Of a DNA stretch of 55,027 nt, positions 26,083 through 34,429 are shown piece by piece. The notes below the pieces were generated by a model. The model saw nothing but the letters and a program-made list of their open reading frames with translations, was not told where the DNA came from and searched no databases. Numbering within the stretch: position 1 is the first letter of the stretch; every line of letters starts with the position of its first letter. The stretch spans positions 1 to 55,027 of the forward strand of contig CASCWU010000012.1 in assembly GCA_949155905.1 (NCBI GenBank), given 5' to 3'. Source of the stretch: an uncultured Lachnospiraceae bacterium. Lineage in GTDB: Bacteria > Bacillota > Clostridia > Lachnospirales > Lachnospiraceae. A program made the translations under genes and the position numbers.

Positions 26083-27816
26083 ATGAAATGCACACATTGC
26101 GGAAAGGAATTATTGGGTTCTGGAACGACTTGTTTATACTGCGGGCATGAGGTAAAGCTGTTAGGAGGACAGCAGAATTCTTCTATCCCTGCACCGTCTA
26201 CGCTGTCTGCTCCCTCTGTCCAAAGTCATTCTCATCCTGGCTTGCTGGTAGGTGTACTTCTGGCGGTTTTGGCCGTCGGCTGCCTGGGTTTTCTCTTTCG
26301 CGGCCAGCTTGCTACGATGTATCGTTCCATCACTCATTCTGCCCCAGACCTAGACTGGGAGCTGTCAGAGCAATTAAGAAAAGGCGAAGAGGAAGCAATG
26401 GCTGATTTTCCTTACCCGGTTTCTTCTACAGATTCTGGTTCTATCCAGATTACCTTTGAAGAGGATGATTCTGGCTCTATTCAGGAAATGACGGTAGAAG
26501 GAGTTTATCCGAAGCTTAGTATCTATGGTCTCCGAACGGGAATGAAATTGGAAGAACTATTGCAAACTGCCATTCAAAATGATCTTCTCGTCATCGAACA
26601 TCATCCAGAGCTTTTGTTGGAGCCAGCCGATTCTTCCTCGCTCATCCGCATTTCTTTTGACCCAGAACAACATTCCTGTAAAAGCTGGCACTTTTTAAAG
26701 GGCGATTTTATCGATCCTGCCAAAAAACAGGAGCAGATGCAGCATTGCATCGAATTGCTGCAAAATGTTTCCTTTCCGTCGATTCCTATGACCTATAAAG
26801 AGATGGTAGAAGCTCTCTCCTCTATTCAAGGAAGATGGATTTGCAGCGCAGCATTAGGGAGACTGCAGACCGGCGAGGACGGATGGTGGATGGTCTCCTA
26901 TCAAAGCGAACCGGATTATAGCATCTGGTACATCGATCCAAACGACAACCTTTATTTTGAAAGTGCTTTTCTCCAGGATAACCTTTTGGAAAGCGTCGAG
27001 GAATTAGAAACAGCGCTTGCCCAGGCATTTTCTATCGATCTGGCAGTAGGAAAACAGGAAACGACAGAAAAACAGGAAGCTTCTTCGGAGCAAACCCAAG
27101 CAACAGACAAAGACAAGCCGGAACCATCCCGCCAGGACGCGATTCTCTGGTCGGATGGCTATATCCTGCCCTACAGCGACAGCATGTATTATTCGGCAGA
27201 GGATTTGGAAGCTTTGAGCGCAAGCGATCTGCGGCTTGCCCGAAATGAAATCTATGCCAGACATGGAAGAAAATTTCAGGATCAGCAGCTTCAAGCTTAT
27301 TTTGACTCCTGTTCCTGGTATGACGGTTTTATTGAGCCAGAGCAGTTCCAGGAACAAACCTTAAATGACTATGAAATGGCCAATCGGGATCTGATCAAGC
27401 AATGTGAAGAAAACAGTTCAGCCACTTCTTCCGGGACTACCCAGGCAAGCACTTCTGATATCAATGAAATACTTATCGGTACCTGGCACAATGGAGGAAC
27501 AGACTGGGCTACGAATTACCATACTGTTTTTTACGCAGACGGAAGCGTTGAGCATTTCGGCTATCGAAATTATGATACTGGTACCTGGACACATCAATCT
27601 GCCGATTCAAATGAAATCGTCGCTTATTATGACCAATACCAGGACGTCGAAGGAGAATATGTTTATTCTGGCTCCTATACCTGCTACTACTATTATAACT
27701 CTTCCAGCGGGCTTCTTGAACGAAACATTATTCCGGGAGATTACTATAATGACTTTACCAATGATGGGGAAGGGGCTTTACGAAAGGTAGAAGAGTTTGT
27801 AGGAAATACCCATTAA
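26083..27816 (+). CDS. Zinc-ribbon membrane protein with YARHG domain
   Basis: This 577-aa protein starts with a zinc ribbon (CTHCG and CLYCG), then one transmembrane segment (LLVGVLLAVLAVGCLGF), and a long outside part. Near residue 380-430 is a YARHG domain (RLARNEIYARHGRKF, followed by SWYDG), found in Gram-positive cell-surface proteins of unclear role. The C-terminal 120 residues form an aromatic-rich beta domain resembling lipocalin-like repeats. It is the only plus-strand gene in the CRISPR island, lying between the two cas operons. The ATG at 26083 follows GGGAGGG; the frame is open well upstream but without family residues. Nothing links it directly to CRISPR; it may be a bystander or a gene carried by rearrangement. 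Confidence 0.7.
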   Translation: MKCTHCGKELLGSGTTCLYCGHEVKLLGGQQNSSIPAPSTLSAPSVQSHSHPGLLVGVLLAVLAVGCLGFLFRGQLATMYRSITHSAPDLDWELSEQLRKGEEEAMADFPYPVSSTDSGSIQITFEEDDSGSIQEMTVEGVYPKLSIYGLRTGMKLEELLQTAIQNDLLVIEHHPELLLEPADSSSLIRISFDPEQHSCKSWHFLKGDFIDPAKKQEQMQHCIELLQNVSFPSIPMTYKEMVEALSSIQGRWICSAALGRLQTGEDGWWMVSYQSEPDYSIWYIDPNDNLYFESAFLQDNLLESVEELETALAQAFSIDLAVGKQETTEKQEASSEQTQATDKDKPEPSRQDAILWSDGYILPYSDSMYYSAEDLEALSASDLRLARNEIYARHGRKFQDQQLQAYFDSCSWYDGFIEPEQFQEQTLNDYEMANRDLIKQCEENSSATSSGTTQASTSDINEILIGTWHNGGTDWATNYHTVFYADGSVEHFGYRNYDTGTWTHQSADSNEIVAYYDQYQDVEGEYVYSGSYTCYYYYNSSSGLLERNIIPGDYYNDFTNDGEGALRKVEEFVGNTH

Positions 27817-27823
27817 AAAATCG

Positions 27824-27866
27824 GAAAAACCAATCAGGAAAAAGAATTTTCTGGTTGGTTTTTCTT
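27824..27866. terminator. Bidirectional terminator after the YARHG gene
   Basis: AAAACCAATCAGGAAAA and TTTTCTGGTTGGTTTT form a stem with A and T runs on its two sides. It is a relative of the terminator at 16721-16766 and can stop both the YARHG transcript and array 2 read-through. Confidence 0.8.
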
Positions 27867-27940
27867 TTTTCTTTTTTACAGTTCACTTTCTGATAGAAGA
27901 AAACATCGCTTTTGCACTTATCTTTTCTATTCTAAAATTT

Positions 27941-27978
27941 CTCTGTTCTTACAGAAGCTATAGCGGAAAAGAACAGAG
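27941..27978. terminator. Hairpin at the distal end of array 2
   Basis: CTCTGTTCTT and AAGAACAGAG form a perfect 10-bp stem around 18 bases. It ends six bases before the last array repeat; on the minus strand it is followed by AAATTTT, so it may end the crRNA precursor. Confidence 0.5.
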
Positions 27979-27983
27979 AAAAT

Positions 27984-29109
27984 ATTTCAATGCCCTATAT
28001 CGGGCTTCTTCCATTTCTACAAAAACTAGCACCTTGAAAGGAAGGAGAGTTTTCTGTGTCAATGCCCTACGTCGGGCTTCTTCTATTTCTACACAAATCG
28101 GCACCCATGCCTTATTGGGAAGAAATGTGTCAATGCCCTACGTCGGGCTTCTTCTATTTCTACAAAAAATAGAGCTTAGCAAGGCATTAACATACGCATG
28201 TGTCAATGCCCTACGTCGGGCTTCTTCTATTTCTACTATTAATGCTGGACTTCAAAGGTTGTTCTAGAGACTGTGTCAATGCCCTACGTCGGGCTTCTTC
28301 TATTTCTACTAGCATGTAGGCTTCTCTCCAATCCCTACTCAGTTGTGTCAATGCCCTACGTCGGGCTTCTTCTATTTCTACCTTATGGCGCTTGAAGAAA
28401 GTGCCATTAATGAATTGTGTCAATGCCCTACGTCGGGCTTCTTCTATTTCTACTCATAGTAATACCCGATAACGGCTTATCAGATGCTTGTGTCAATGCC
28501 CTACGTCGGGCTTCTTCTATTTCTACTATTATGATCCTGTAGACTTTTATGGCGCAATACAGTGTCAATGCCCTACGTCGGGCTTCTTCTATTTCTACAT
28601 TATGAAAAAAGTTGAGCTGTGTAAAGCGTTGACTGTGTCAATGCCCTACGTCGGGCTTCTTCTATTTCTACAGAAAGTAAGGTTTGTAGAGGCTTATGCT
28701 TTCATGTGTCAATGCCCTACGTCGGGCTTCTTCTATTTCTACCGAGGTAGTAAATAGAGGGATAGGATTAGATATCCTTGTGTCAATGCCCTACGTCGGG
28801 CTTCTTCTATTTCTACTGATAAGCATGCTGCTACCAGAGAAATGCAAGAGCTGTGTCAATGCCCTACGTCGGGCTTCTTCTATTTCTACAACCTTCAACG
28901 TGAGTTCTTGGCTATAGCAGGTGAGTGTCAATGCCCTACGTCGGGCTTCTTCTATTTCTACTTGGATGAAAATTGCGGTAAACCAAGGAAGCTATATTGT
29001 GTCAATGCCCTACGTCGGGCTTCTTCTATTTCTACGATATAGATAAATTGGTATCCGGGTCAAAATGTCCTTGTGTCAATGCCCTACGTCGGGCTTCTTC
29101 TATTTCTAC
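27984..29109 (-). CRISPR. CRISPR array 2: 16 repeats of 37 bp, 15 spacers
   Basis: Repeats start at 27984 (degenerate), 28056, 28127, 28200, 28273, 28345, 28417, 28490, 28562, 28635, 28706, 28780, 28853, 28925, 28999 and 29073; spacers are 34-37 bases. The repeat differs from array 1 by one fixed base: plus-strand CTTCTTCTATTTC here, CTTCTCCTATTTC in array 1. Degeneration at the left and the leader at the right give minus-strand transcription, so crRNAs carry an ATTGACAC-type tag. The spacer at 28599-28634 is identical to one in array 1 (17458-17493) and encodes nearly the same peptide as the spacer at 28164. It follows cas6 on the same strand. Confidence 0.98.
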
Positions 29110-29352
29110 GCTCCCCCTCCCAAGCCCGCATAAACACTGGCTTTGCGAGGGCATTTTTACGCGTAATTAACAGAAAATTCTGACAATTAACTTTTTTCAC
29201 CCTAAAATTAGGTTGTTCACATTTTGTTCATAATTTACTCTCTCTTTCCGCCCCATCTCTCAGAGGCGGCCTCTGCCTTTATCCTTGCTCCTCCCGGCAG
29301 AAGCGCCTCTTTTTTCTGCCCTTATTATACCAACCTTTCCCTCTGCTTTCAA
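29110..29352 (-). promoter_or_regulatory. Leader and promoter of array 2
   Basis: The minus-strand promoter has TTGAAA (29347-29352) and TATAAT (29324-29329), spacing 17. The -35 box overlaps the cas6 stop codon, so array transcription starts right after cas6. About 215 bases of leader follow, sharing long blocks with leader 1 but with an extra GC-richer stretch of about 60 bases near 29236-29315. Confidence 0.85.
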
Positions 29353-30263
29353 CCCTTATTTCCTATTTCTCTTAAAACATATTTCCCAAATCCCATACTA
29401 GTATTTTTCCCAATATGGATTAGCTCTCCCGCCAACAAATAAGGAAGAAATTCCTCTTTCACCTTAATTTGAAGCTGTCCTTCTATCCCAGATAAATAAA
29501 TGATTTTATCCTGAGTGCCAGAATAACGAGGAATCTTTGTTTCCTGTACCGTTTGGTTCTTTATCTGCAAGCTTCCCCGAAACGGACACCATCTCTCCAT
29601 CTGATTCCCTTCCATACAATTCAGCAAATAAATTCTCCGGTAAATGGAATCCACCAAAACATCCTCCTGAAAGCTTGTCAAAAACCTCCCCTCGTGCTTT
29701 TGAGCCAGCGGAGTGACAAACCGCATCTCTGTCGGCGTTGGAAGCTGGAAATATCGCTTCTTTACATAATCAGAGAGCATATCCGGTTTCAGATGGTTTA
29801 AATAGACATTATCTTGTTGTAAAATCTTTTCCCCTCTCTGGTTTTCTATCTGAACCAGGCGAAAAACTGCGTTTTCTCTTCCTAGCCCAAACATTCCCAG
29901 GCGGTACATTGCCTGGAGGATTACCGGGAAATGAACGATCACATTCCCAAATAAAAGCATCTGGAACCGAAGCTCGTCACTCTCCTCAAACCTTGTACGT
30001 GTATCAGAACATTCATACAGATACCCCAAGCTTTCCTTTCCTTGGACAAAGTCAGGCACGATTTTCAGCTTGTGATAATAAATCTGTTGGACAACGCACT
30101 CTTCCCGAAAACTGCAGCTTTCACAATGACGGTCGGCAATGCAGTTTCCCTGAAGAAGCATTTCCCCGATCCCTCCTCGTATCATGGAAACCTTCTGTAC
30201 CGGAAGCCTTGCTGGTTTCAAAAAAGCTAACGTGACATTTAGCCTGATATAACGGATCTGCAA
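29349..30263 (-). CDS. cas6: Cas6-family crRNA-processing endoribonuclease
   Basis: This 304-aa protein resembles the PF10040 group of Cas6 proteins. The C-terminus has the glycine-rich loop IGKNTSMGFGKY (about 284-295) that contacts the repeat RNA. Cysteines at 41, 47, 50 and 56 form a likely zinc knuckle. Cas6 cuts the array transcript in each repeat, leaving an 8-base 5' tag, here predicted to be ATTGACAC. The start is a TTG with GGAG ten bases before it; no ATG fits the frame. It is the last protein gene of the effector operon, and the array 2 promoter overlaps its stop. A decayed copy of its 3' end lies next to array 1. Confidence 0.88.
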   Translation of the reverse strand: MQIRYIRLNVTLAFLKPARLPVQKVSMIRGGIGEMLLQGNCIADRHCESCSFREECVVQQIYYHKLKIVPDFVQGKESLGYLYECSDTRTRFEESDELRFQMLLFGNVIVHFPVILQAMYRLGMFGLGRENAVFRLVQIENQRGEKILQQDNVYLNHLKPDMLSDYVKKRYFQLPTPTEMRFVTPLAQKHEGRFLTSFQEDVLVDSIYRRIYLLNCMEGNQMERWCPFRGSLQIKNQTVQETKIPRYSGTQDKIIYLSGIEGQLQIKVKEEFLPYLLAGELIHIGKNTSMGFGKYVLREIGNKG

Positions 30264-30283
30264 ACGCTCTTCGGCTCCATTTT

Positions 30284-30637
30284 TTAATAACTCCTGAATC
30301 GCTGAAATCGGAACATCACCTCTTTTCTGCTACCTTTCTCTTCTACACATCGCTCGCTGCAGGCCGCCAGGACAGTGATTTCTTTTTTCTTTAGGTGAGA
30401 AACGATCTGATAGGTCAGGCAAAACTCCCCCTGGCAGAGTACTGCTGTAGGAGAAAGAGCTTCAATCCTGGAAAGGTATTGCTCTGCTAATGCTTCTATA
30501 TACGCCTCATCCCCTTCCGGATCGACTGTCGGAAACGGCAAATCCAAAATGGTTCCATATTGTTCTGCCGCCCTTTTCTGGTTTTCTTCCCAGGCCTTTG
30601 ACGGATGGTTTGTAAAGTTCACCAAGACACGTTCCAT
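30284..30637 (-). CDS. Small Csx15/Csx20-like CRISPR-associated protein, candidate ring nuclease
   Basis: This 117-aa protein is short and Rossmann-like by pattern: a first strand VLVNFTNHPSKAW, then YGTILDLPFPTVDP, VLCQGEFCLTYQIV and ITVLAACSERCV. It resembles small proteins named Csx15, Csx16 or Csx20 in type III loci; members of that class have been reported to cut cyclic oligoadenylates. Which one this is cannot be settled here. The start at 30637 follows GGGAGG; the frame is open upstream but out of family. It sits between the TIGR03986 and cas6 genes, so it is made with the effector complex. If it is a ring nuclease it would limit the action of the three CARF-HEPN proteins. Confidence 0.5.
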   Translation of the reverse strand: MERVLVNFTNHPSKAWEENQKRAAEQYGTILDLPFPTVDPEGDEAYIEALAEQYLSRIEALSPTAVLCQGEFCLTYQIVSHLKKKEITVLAACSERCVEEKGSRKEVMFRFQRFRSY

Positions 30638-30698
30638 TATTCTCTTCCTCCCTTTTTCCGGACTTTTAAACTGCTCTATAACAGCCTGTAATAGCGAA

Positions 30699-32717
30699 TC
30701 ATTTCCTTCCTTTTTGGGTGTTCCCTTTCGGTTTTCCTGGCATTTTATCACGGTTATTCCCACTGTTCCGGCTGCCTCCGCCGTTTTGGCTCGTCCCACC
30801 TGTATGACCAGGTGTTCCTGATTCTCCTGAAGTACGTGTTCCCTGTAACTCTGGCTCCATTGCTTTCATATACTTCTGATAATACATATCATTTCTGGTA
30901 TTCGGCATTCCAACCTCAGTACCTTTTTTATGAGAATAACCTTTATGATTCGCTACAAACCATTCGTATCCGTTCAACTCTTCGTCTGCTATCTGTTCCT
31001 CCCGTATCGTTGGATAACATACCCGTTTCCCCTTCACTGCCTGGAAATCTGTCATTTTCCGGAATTGCTGCAGCAGTTCTTCCTCTACCTCTGTCACCAA
31101 GCCCCGGCATCCAAAATCCGTATTTTCTTCCATCCGGATGGTATGTGCTTCTTCATCTCTGACCAGCTTTCTCAGACAAACACGATCCACGGCTATCGCA
31201 ATGCTACCAAGTCCTAACGGTTTGGCCGCACCCAGCTTATAGCCATGTCCCCGTTCCTCCAAAGCTCCTTCCTCTCCTGCGTTTAACAGCCAAAGCAGCG
31301 TGTTCAATTCTTTTTCTGTCAGCTTGTGAAAATACAATTTTCCAGAAAATGTTACTTTTTCCCTGACAGGACGGATCGTCATATTCAGCTTTGTCGGCTT
31401 CACCCCTTTGGGAAGCGTTACGTTCATCTGATGCCAGTAGAATTTTCTTCCATTCAGCTCTGGAAGATATTCCACCAGCCTTCCGTCGGCGTTGACGTAA
31501 TAATCGTAAGTCCAGAACCAGGCATCCTCTGGCTTTTTCAGATAGAATTCCATATTATTCAGCTTTGGGCTAGAAAGCGGCAGCAGCGTTACAGGCTCCT
31601 GATAGCAGGACTTTGGGTCACGGCTCTCCTCACAAAGCAAATCACTGAACCGTATCCGCGAGCTTACCTGAAAATCCTTTCCTATTGTACCGAACAACGA
31701 ACAAGCCGGGCATAAATGATTCCGATTCTTACAGGCGTTAAACGAACCAACCATATCCTTTAGCCTGTTTTGGTAAATTTCCCTGGTGATACAGGCTGGA
31801 GAAAGCATCAGGTGTTTCGTCGGCTTACTGTAATAAACCGGGAAATATTCCTTTGTCCCGCTTTCTTCAAACTTTTTAAGTTCCTTTCGATATTCCGTAT
31901 AAGGATGTTCTTCATTTTTTTCATATTCCTGCAGGGCAGTCTTTAACCCAGACAGGGAAATCCTTTTTTCCACACAAGCCTTTCCAAGCGTAAAGATATG
32001 TCCACAATGTTTTTGTGTGTTTACCTTTTTTCCTTTTGTTTCTATAACCGGTCCATCTTCTCCCTTGAGCAGATATCCGATCTGGTTCCTTCTCCCCTTT
32101 TCCAGGGAAACATTTCGGGCTAATGGCTTGATTTTCTTTCCCCGTGCCTCACGTTCAAAGTACACCATGCTGCCCTCCGGGAGATCCTTTTGACGATAAC
32201 ATTTTCTTGTATAATAATTGTCCTTCCAGTGTAATTCATCCTCCTGGCTGTTTTCTCCCTTTGTTCTCCACAGATGATCCTCTGCCTGGTATAAATCATA
32301 GCTTCCATCTGCATTTTTCTTTATCAATCCTGGCTGAAAGGTCTCGGCTGTCCGTTTGCTCAAAACAACATTGTCGTCAATCGCAGAGAGGCAAGAATTT
32401 GTTAGGATTTCATAGTTACTCCGCAACATTCCTCGGATTTCGCTTCCTGGGATCACCGGAGAGGCATAGTCCGTTTCATAGGTCTTACTGGTGTCCGATA
32501 AATCTGTATAGGAAAAAAAGTCATAGGAAACATGCTCTTCTTCTGTATTCACGGAAAAGGTCGTCCGGTTACTGGTATTAGGAATAAATAACGGTGTTTT
32601 GGTATAAACAGAATATTCGATTACACCTGTCAGCGTCCCTTCTTTCTCTTCAGCTGCCGCCTTCTGCTTTCCAAGAGGGATAAAATTATAGGGATTTACA
32701 AAATTTACAAGCTTCAT
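30699..32717 (-). CDS. TIGR03986-family Cas7-type RAMP protein
   Basis: This 672-aa protein belongs to the TIGR03986 RAMP family of type III-D-like loci. The Cas7-like core is shown by VIPGSEIRGMLRS (about residue 90) and RGHGYKLGAAKPLGLGS (about 505), with a long insert between. Cysteines near 329-339 (CKNRNHLCPACSLFGTIG) probably bind zinc. In studied III-D variants a Cas7 with a long insertion caps the RNA-binding backbone and one Cas7 Asp cuts target RNA. The last 45 residues are a G/S/N-rich low-complexity tail, unusual for a Cas7. The ATG at 32717 follows GAGG. It starts 9 bases after the csx19 stop. Confidence 0.82.
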   Translation of the reverse strand: MKLVNFVNPYNFIPLGKQKAAAEEKEGTLTGVIEYSVYTKTPLFIPNTSNRTTFSVNTEEEHVSYDFFSYTDLSDTSKTYETDYASPVIPGSEIRGMLRSNYEILTNSCLSAIDDNVVLSKRTAETFQPGLIKKNADGSYDLYQAEDHLWRTKGENSQEDELHWKDNYYTRKCYRQKDLPEGSMVYFEREARGKKIKPLARNVSLEKGRRNQIGYLLKGEDGPVIETKGKKVNTQKHCGHIFTLGKACVEKRISLSGLKTALQEYEKNEEHPYTEYRKELKKFEESGTKEYFPVYYSKPTKHLMLSPACITREIYQNRLKDMVGSFNACKNRNHLCPACSLFGTIGKDFQVSSRIRFSDLLCEESRDPKSCYQEPVTLLPLSSPKLNNMEFYLKKPEDAWFWTYDYYVNADGRLVEYLPELNGRKFYWHQMNVTLPKGVKPTKLNMTIRPVREKVTFSGKLYFHKLTEKELNTLLWLLNAGEEGALEERGHGYKLGAAKPLGLGSIAIAVDRVCLRKLVRDEEAHTIRMEENTDFGCRGLVTEVEEELLQQFRKMTDFQAVKGKRVCYPTIREEQIADEELNGYEWFVANHKGYSHKKGTEVGMPNTRNDMYYQKYMKAMEPELQGTRTSGESGTPGHTGGTSQNGGGSRNSGNNRDKMPGKPKGNTQKGRK

Positions 32718-32726
32718 ACGCACACC

Positions 32727-33116
32727 TCACATCTTCAAACGATAATTGTCTATCGCTGCCATTCCATTTGCTTCCTCATAGGAAATATGGTTCAATATGG
32801 TAATTGTCCTCCCCTCCCATTCCCCGGAAAGCAATACCTGTTCTGCATAAACAAAAGCTTCGCCAGAAGGCTGCTCTGCAAAATTCTCTACGGTCTCCAC
32901 CACTCCACCCGGAAAACGTCGGCTTCTGGTAGAAAGGCTCCGATATTCCTTTTCTTGATCAAATAAATGCAGCTCCAATAGCTCCTGATCGGCTAATTCC
33001 TGTTCTAATTCCTCCTGGCTTTCATAGGGATGGAAGCATACGGCTTCTCTTGTATAGGCCAAAATCCAGCCTCGTTCTGGCGCTTCTGCTTTTCGTTTTA
33101 ACTCCTGCCAACGCAT
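32727..33116 (-). CDS. csx19: Csx19-like small subunit of the type III-D complex
   Basis: This 129-aa protein shows the TIGR03984/Csx19 pattern: WILAYTREAVCFHPY, then LLELHLFDQEKEYRSLSTRS, and an ending NGMAAIDNYRLKM. Csx19 is a small component found only in III-D-type loci, where it joins the effector complex. The start at 33116 follows GGAGGGGG and overlaps the double-Cas7 gene by 19 bases. A frame ten codons longer exists but would place the ribosome binding site inside the gene. Confidence 0.7.
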   Translation of the reverse strand: MRWQELKRKAEAPERGWILAYTREAVCFHPYESQEELEQELADQELLELHLFDQEKEYRSLSTRSRRFPGGVVETVENFAEQPSGEAFVYAEQVLLSGEWEGRTITILNHISYEEANGMAAIDNYRLKM

Positions 33117-34429
33117 CTTTCCCCCTCCTTTGCAGCGGCATTGCATGTGATTATATCACTTGTAATTGCTTCATATAAAGCAGACAGGCAGTCTTTTTCC
33201 GGGCATGGCTCACTGTATTCAATTTCCTGTCTGGTATCTGCCTGGAATATCCCACGCCCGACAGCCGTCTGCCCACCAACTGCCAGATAACCCTTTTGAA
33301 GATCCAGGATAACCAGCTGCAGAATTCCTACCAAAGCCAGATAGTTTTTCTGTTCATCCTTTCGGATCAATAGCTCCAGCCAGGTAGTTCCGTTAAAATA
33401 AGAGGCTTCGGAATAGAGCGCTCCGTCTCCTGCTGATGCGTCGAAACGGTTTACTCGGTTTCTGGTCATGCTTAACCGAACAGCATCCTGAATTTCGCTT
33501 TCTGCCACCACTACCTGGGACTGTACAGCTTCCTTTTCCACATGGCCAAACCATCGATTCAGCAACCGGGCTGTATACTTGCAACCAAGCTCCTGTAAAA
33601 TTTCTCTGGCGTCTGCGCGGATCGCACCGTTCCAGCTTGTCCCAGGAATTACAGGCATGCCATTACAGGTGATGTGTTCAAAATCCTCCTGATCCGGCCT
33701 GGCGGAATACCGTCGGATGCTGATACCTCCCCGCTGCTTTAACGGCACACGGATTCGGATATAACGTCCTGTCTTTTGTTTCTTTTCCTGTATCCACTCC
33801 TGATACCTTTCATTTTTTCCATAATGCTTCGGATCTCTTGGATCTGCCAGGAACTCCAGCCATTCTTCTGTTTCTCCGGCCTGAAAGGTTCTTTCCGATA
33901 CCGTCTGGATCCGGATACGCCCAAAGCCGCGATTCTTTTTGGCTCCTAAACGGATCTCTCCTTCTTCCAGTCCCTGCAATAAAAGGCAGACCGTCTGGGC
34001 AAATTCCTCTTTTGTCTCTTCCTCCCGCACAACATAGCCAAAAAACAACGTTCCCTGTGCGCCGGATTCTATCATTTCTCTGTCAAACTTATTTTCTACG
34101 GTTTTCCCTTCTGAAAGCATGACACCATCTCGTATTCCAACTCTGGCTTTATCTGAAAAATAAAGATCAGAAAAGGAGAACGAACTCATTCTGCCTTCCT
34201 TTCCTCTGGAAAATCCAAACGATCCTGCTTCATTCTTTTTGAGCCCCAGATAATGACGAAAGGCCCCGGCCAGGGAGGTTCCAGGAACAAATACCTCTCC
34301 TGCCCCGTTCCTCACCACATCGGAATCCGTATAATAATCCTCTCCATTTGAAACGCTAAGAGGACTGCGAAGCTCGACCTGAACCGCATAATAACTCCTA
34401 AGTATTATTTTATGATTCTTTTGTGCCAT
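33098..34429 (-). CDS. Double Cas7 (two fused Csm3-like RAMP domains)
   Basis: This 443-aa protein holds two Csm3-like units in one chain. Unit 1 (about 1-205) has VPGTSLAGAFRHYLG and the glycine loop LGAKKNRGFGRI (161-172). Unit 2 (about 220-443) has VIPGTSWNGAIRADA (260-274), RVNRFDASAGDGALY and the loop VGGQTAVGRG (384-393). Together they would form two neighbouring steps of the backbone that holds crRNA and target RNA, as the Cas7-2x protein does in a studied III-D variant. The start follows GGGGGAACG and overlaps the csx10 stop by 20 bases, suggesting fixed stoichiometry by coupled translation. Confidence 0.88.
   Translation of the reverse strand: MAQKNHKIILRSYYAVQVELRSPLSVSNGEDYYTDSDVVRNGAGEVFVPGTSLAGAFRHYLGLKKNEAGSFGFSRGKEGRMSSFSFSDLYFSDKARVGIRDGVMLSEGKTVENKFDREMIESGAQGTLFFGYVVREEETKEEFAQTVCLLLQGLEEGEIRLGAKKNRGFGRIRIQTVSERTFQAGETEEWLEFLADPRDPKHYGKNERYQEWIQEKKQKTGRYIRIRVPLKQRGGISIRRYSARPDQEDFEHITCNGMPVIPGTSWNGAIRADAREILQELGCKYTARLLNRWFGHVEKEAVQSQVVVAESEIQDAVRLSMTRNRVNRFDASAGDGALYSEASYFNGTTWLELLIRKDEQKNYLALVGILQLVILDLQKGYLAVGGQTAVGRGIFQADTRQEIEYSEPCPEKDCLSALYEAITSDIITCNAAAKEGERCVGRS

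Noticed and set aside
28034-29042. Open frames with repeated units across array 2
   Set aside because: Same cause: the 37-bp repeat read in frame with spacers.
30637-30799. Longer N-terminus for the Csx15/20-like protein
   Set aside because: The extra 54 residues come from the other frame of the TIGR03986 tail and lie before a good GGGAGG site.
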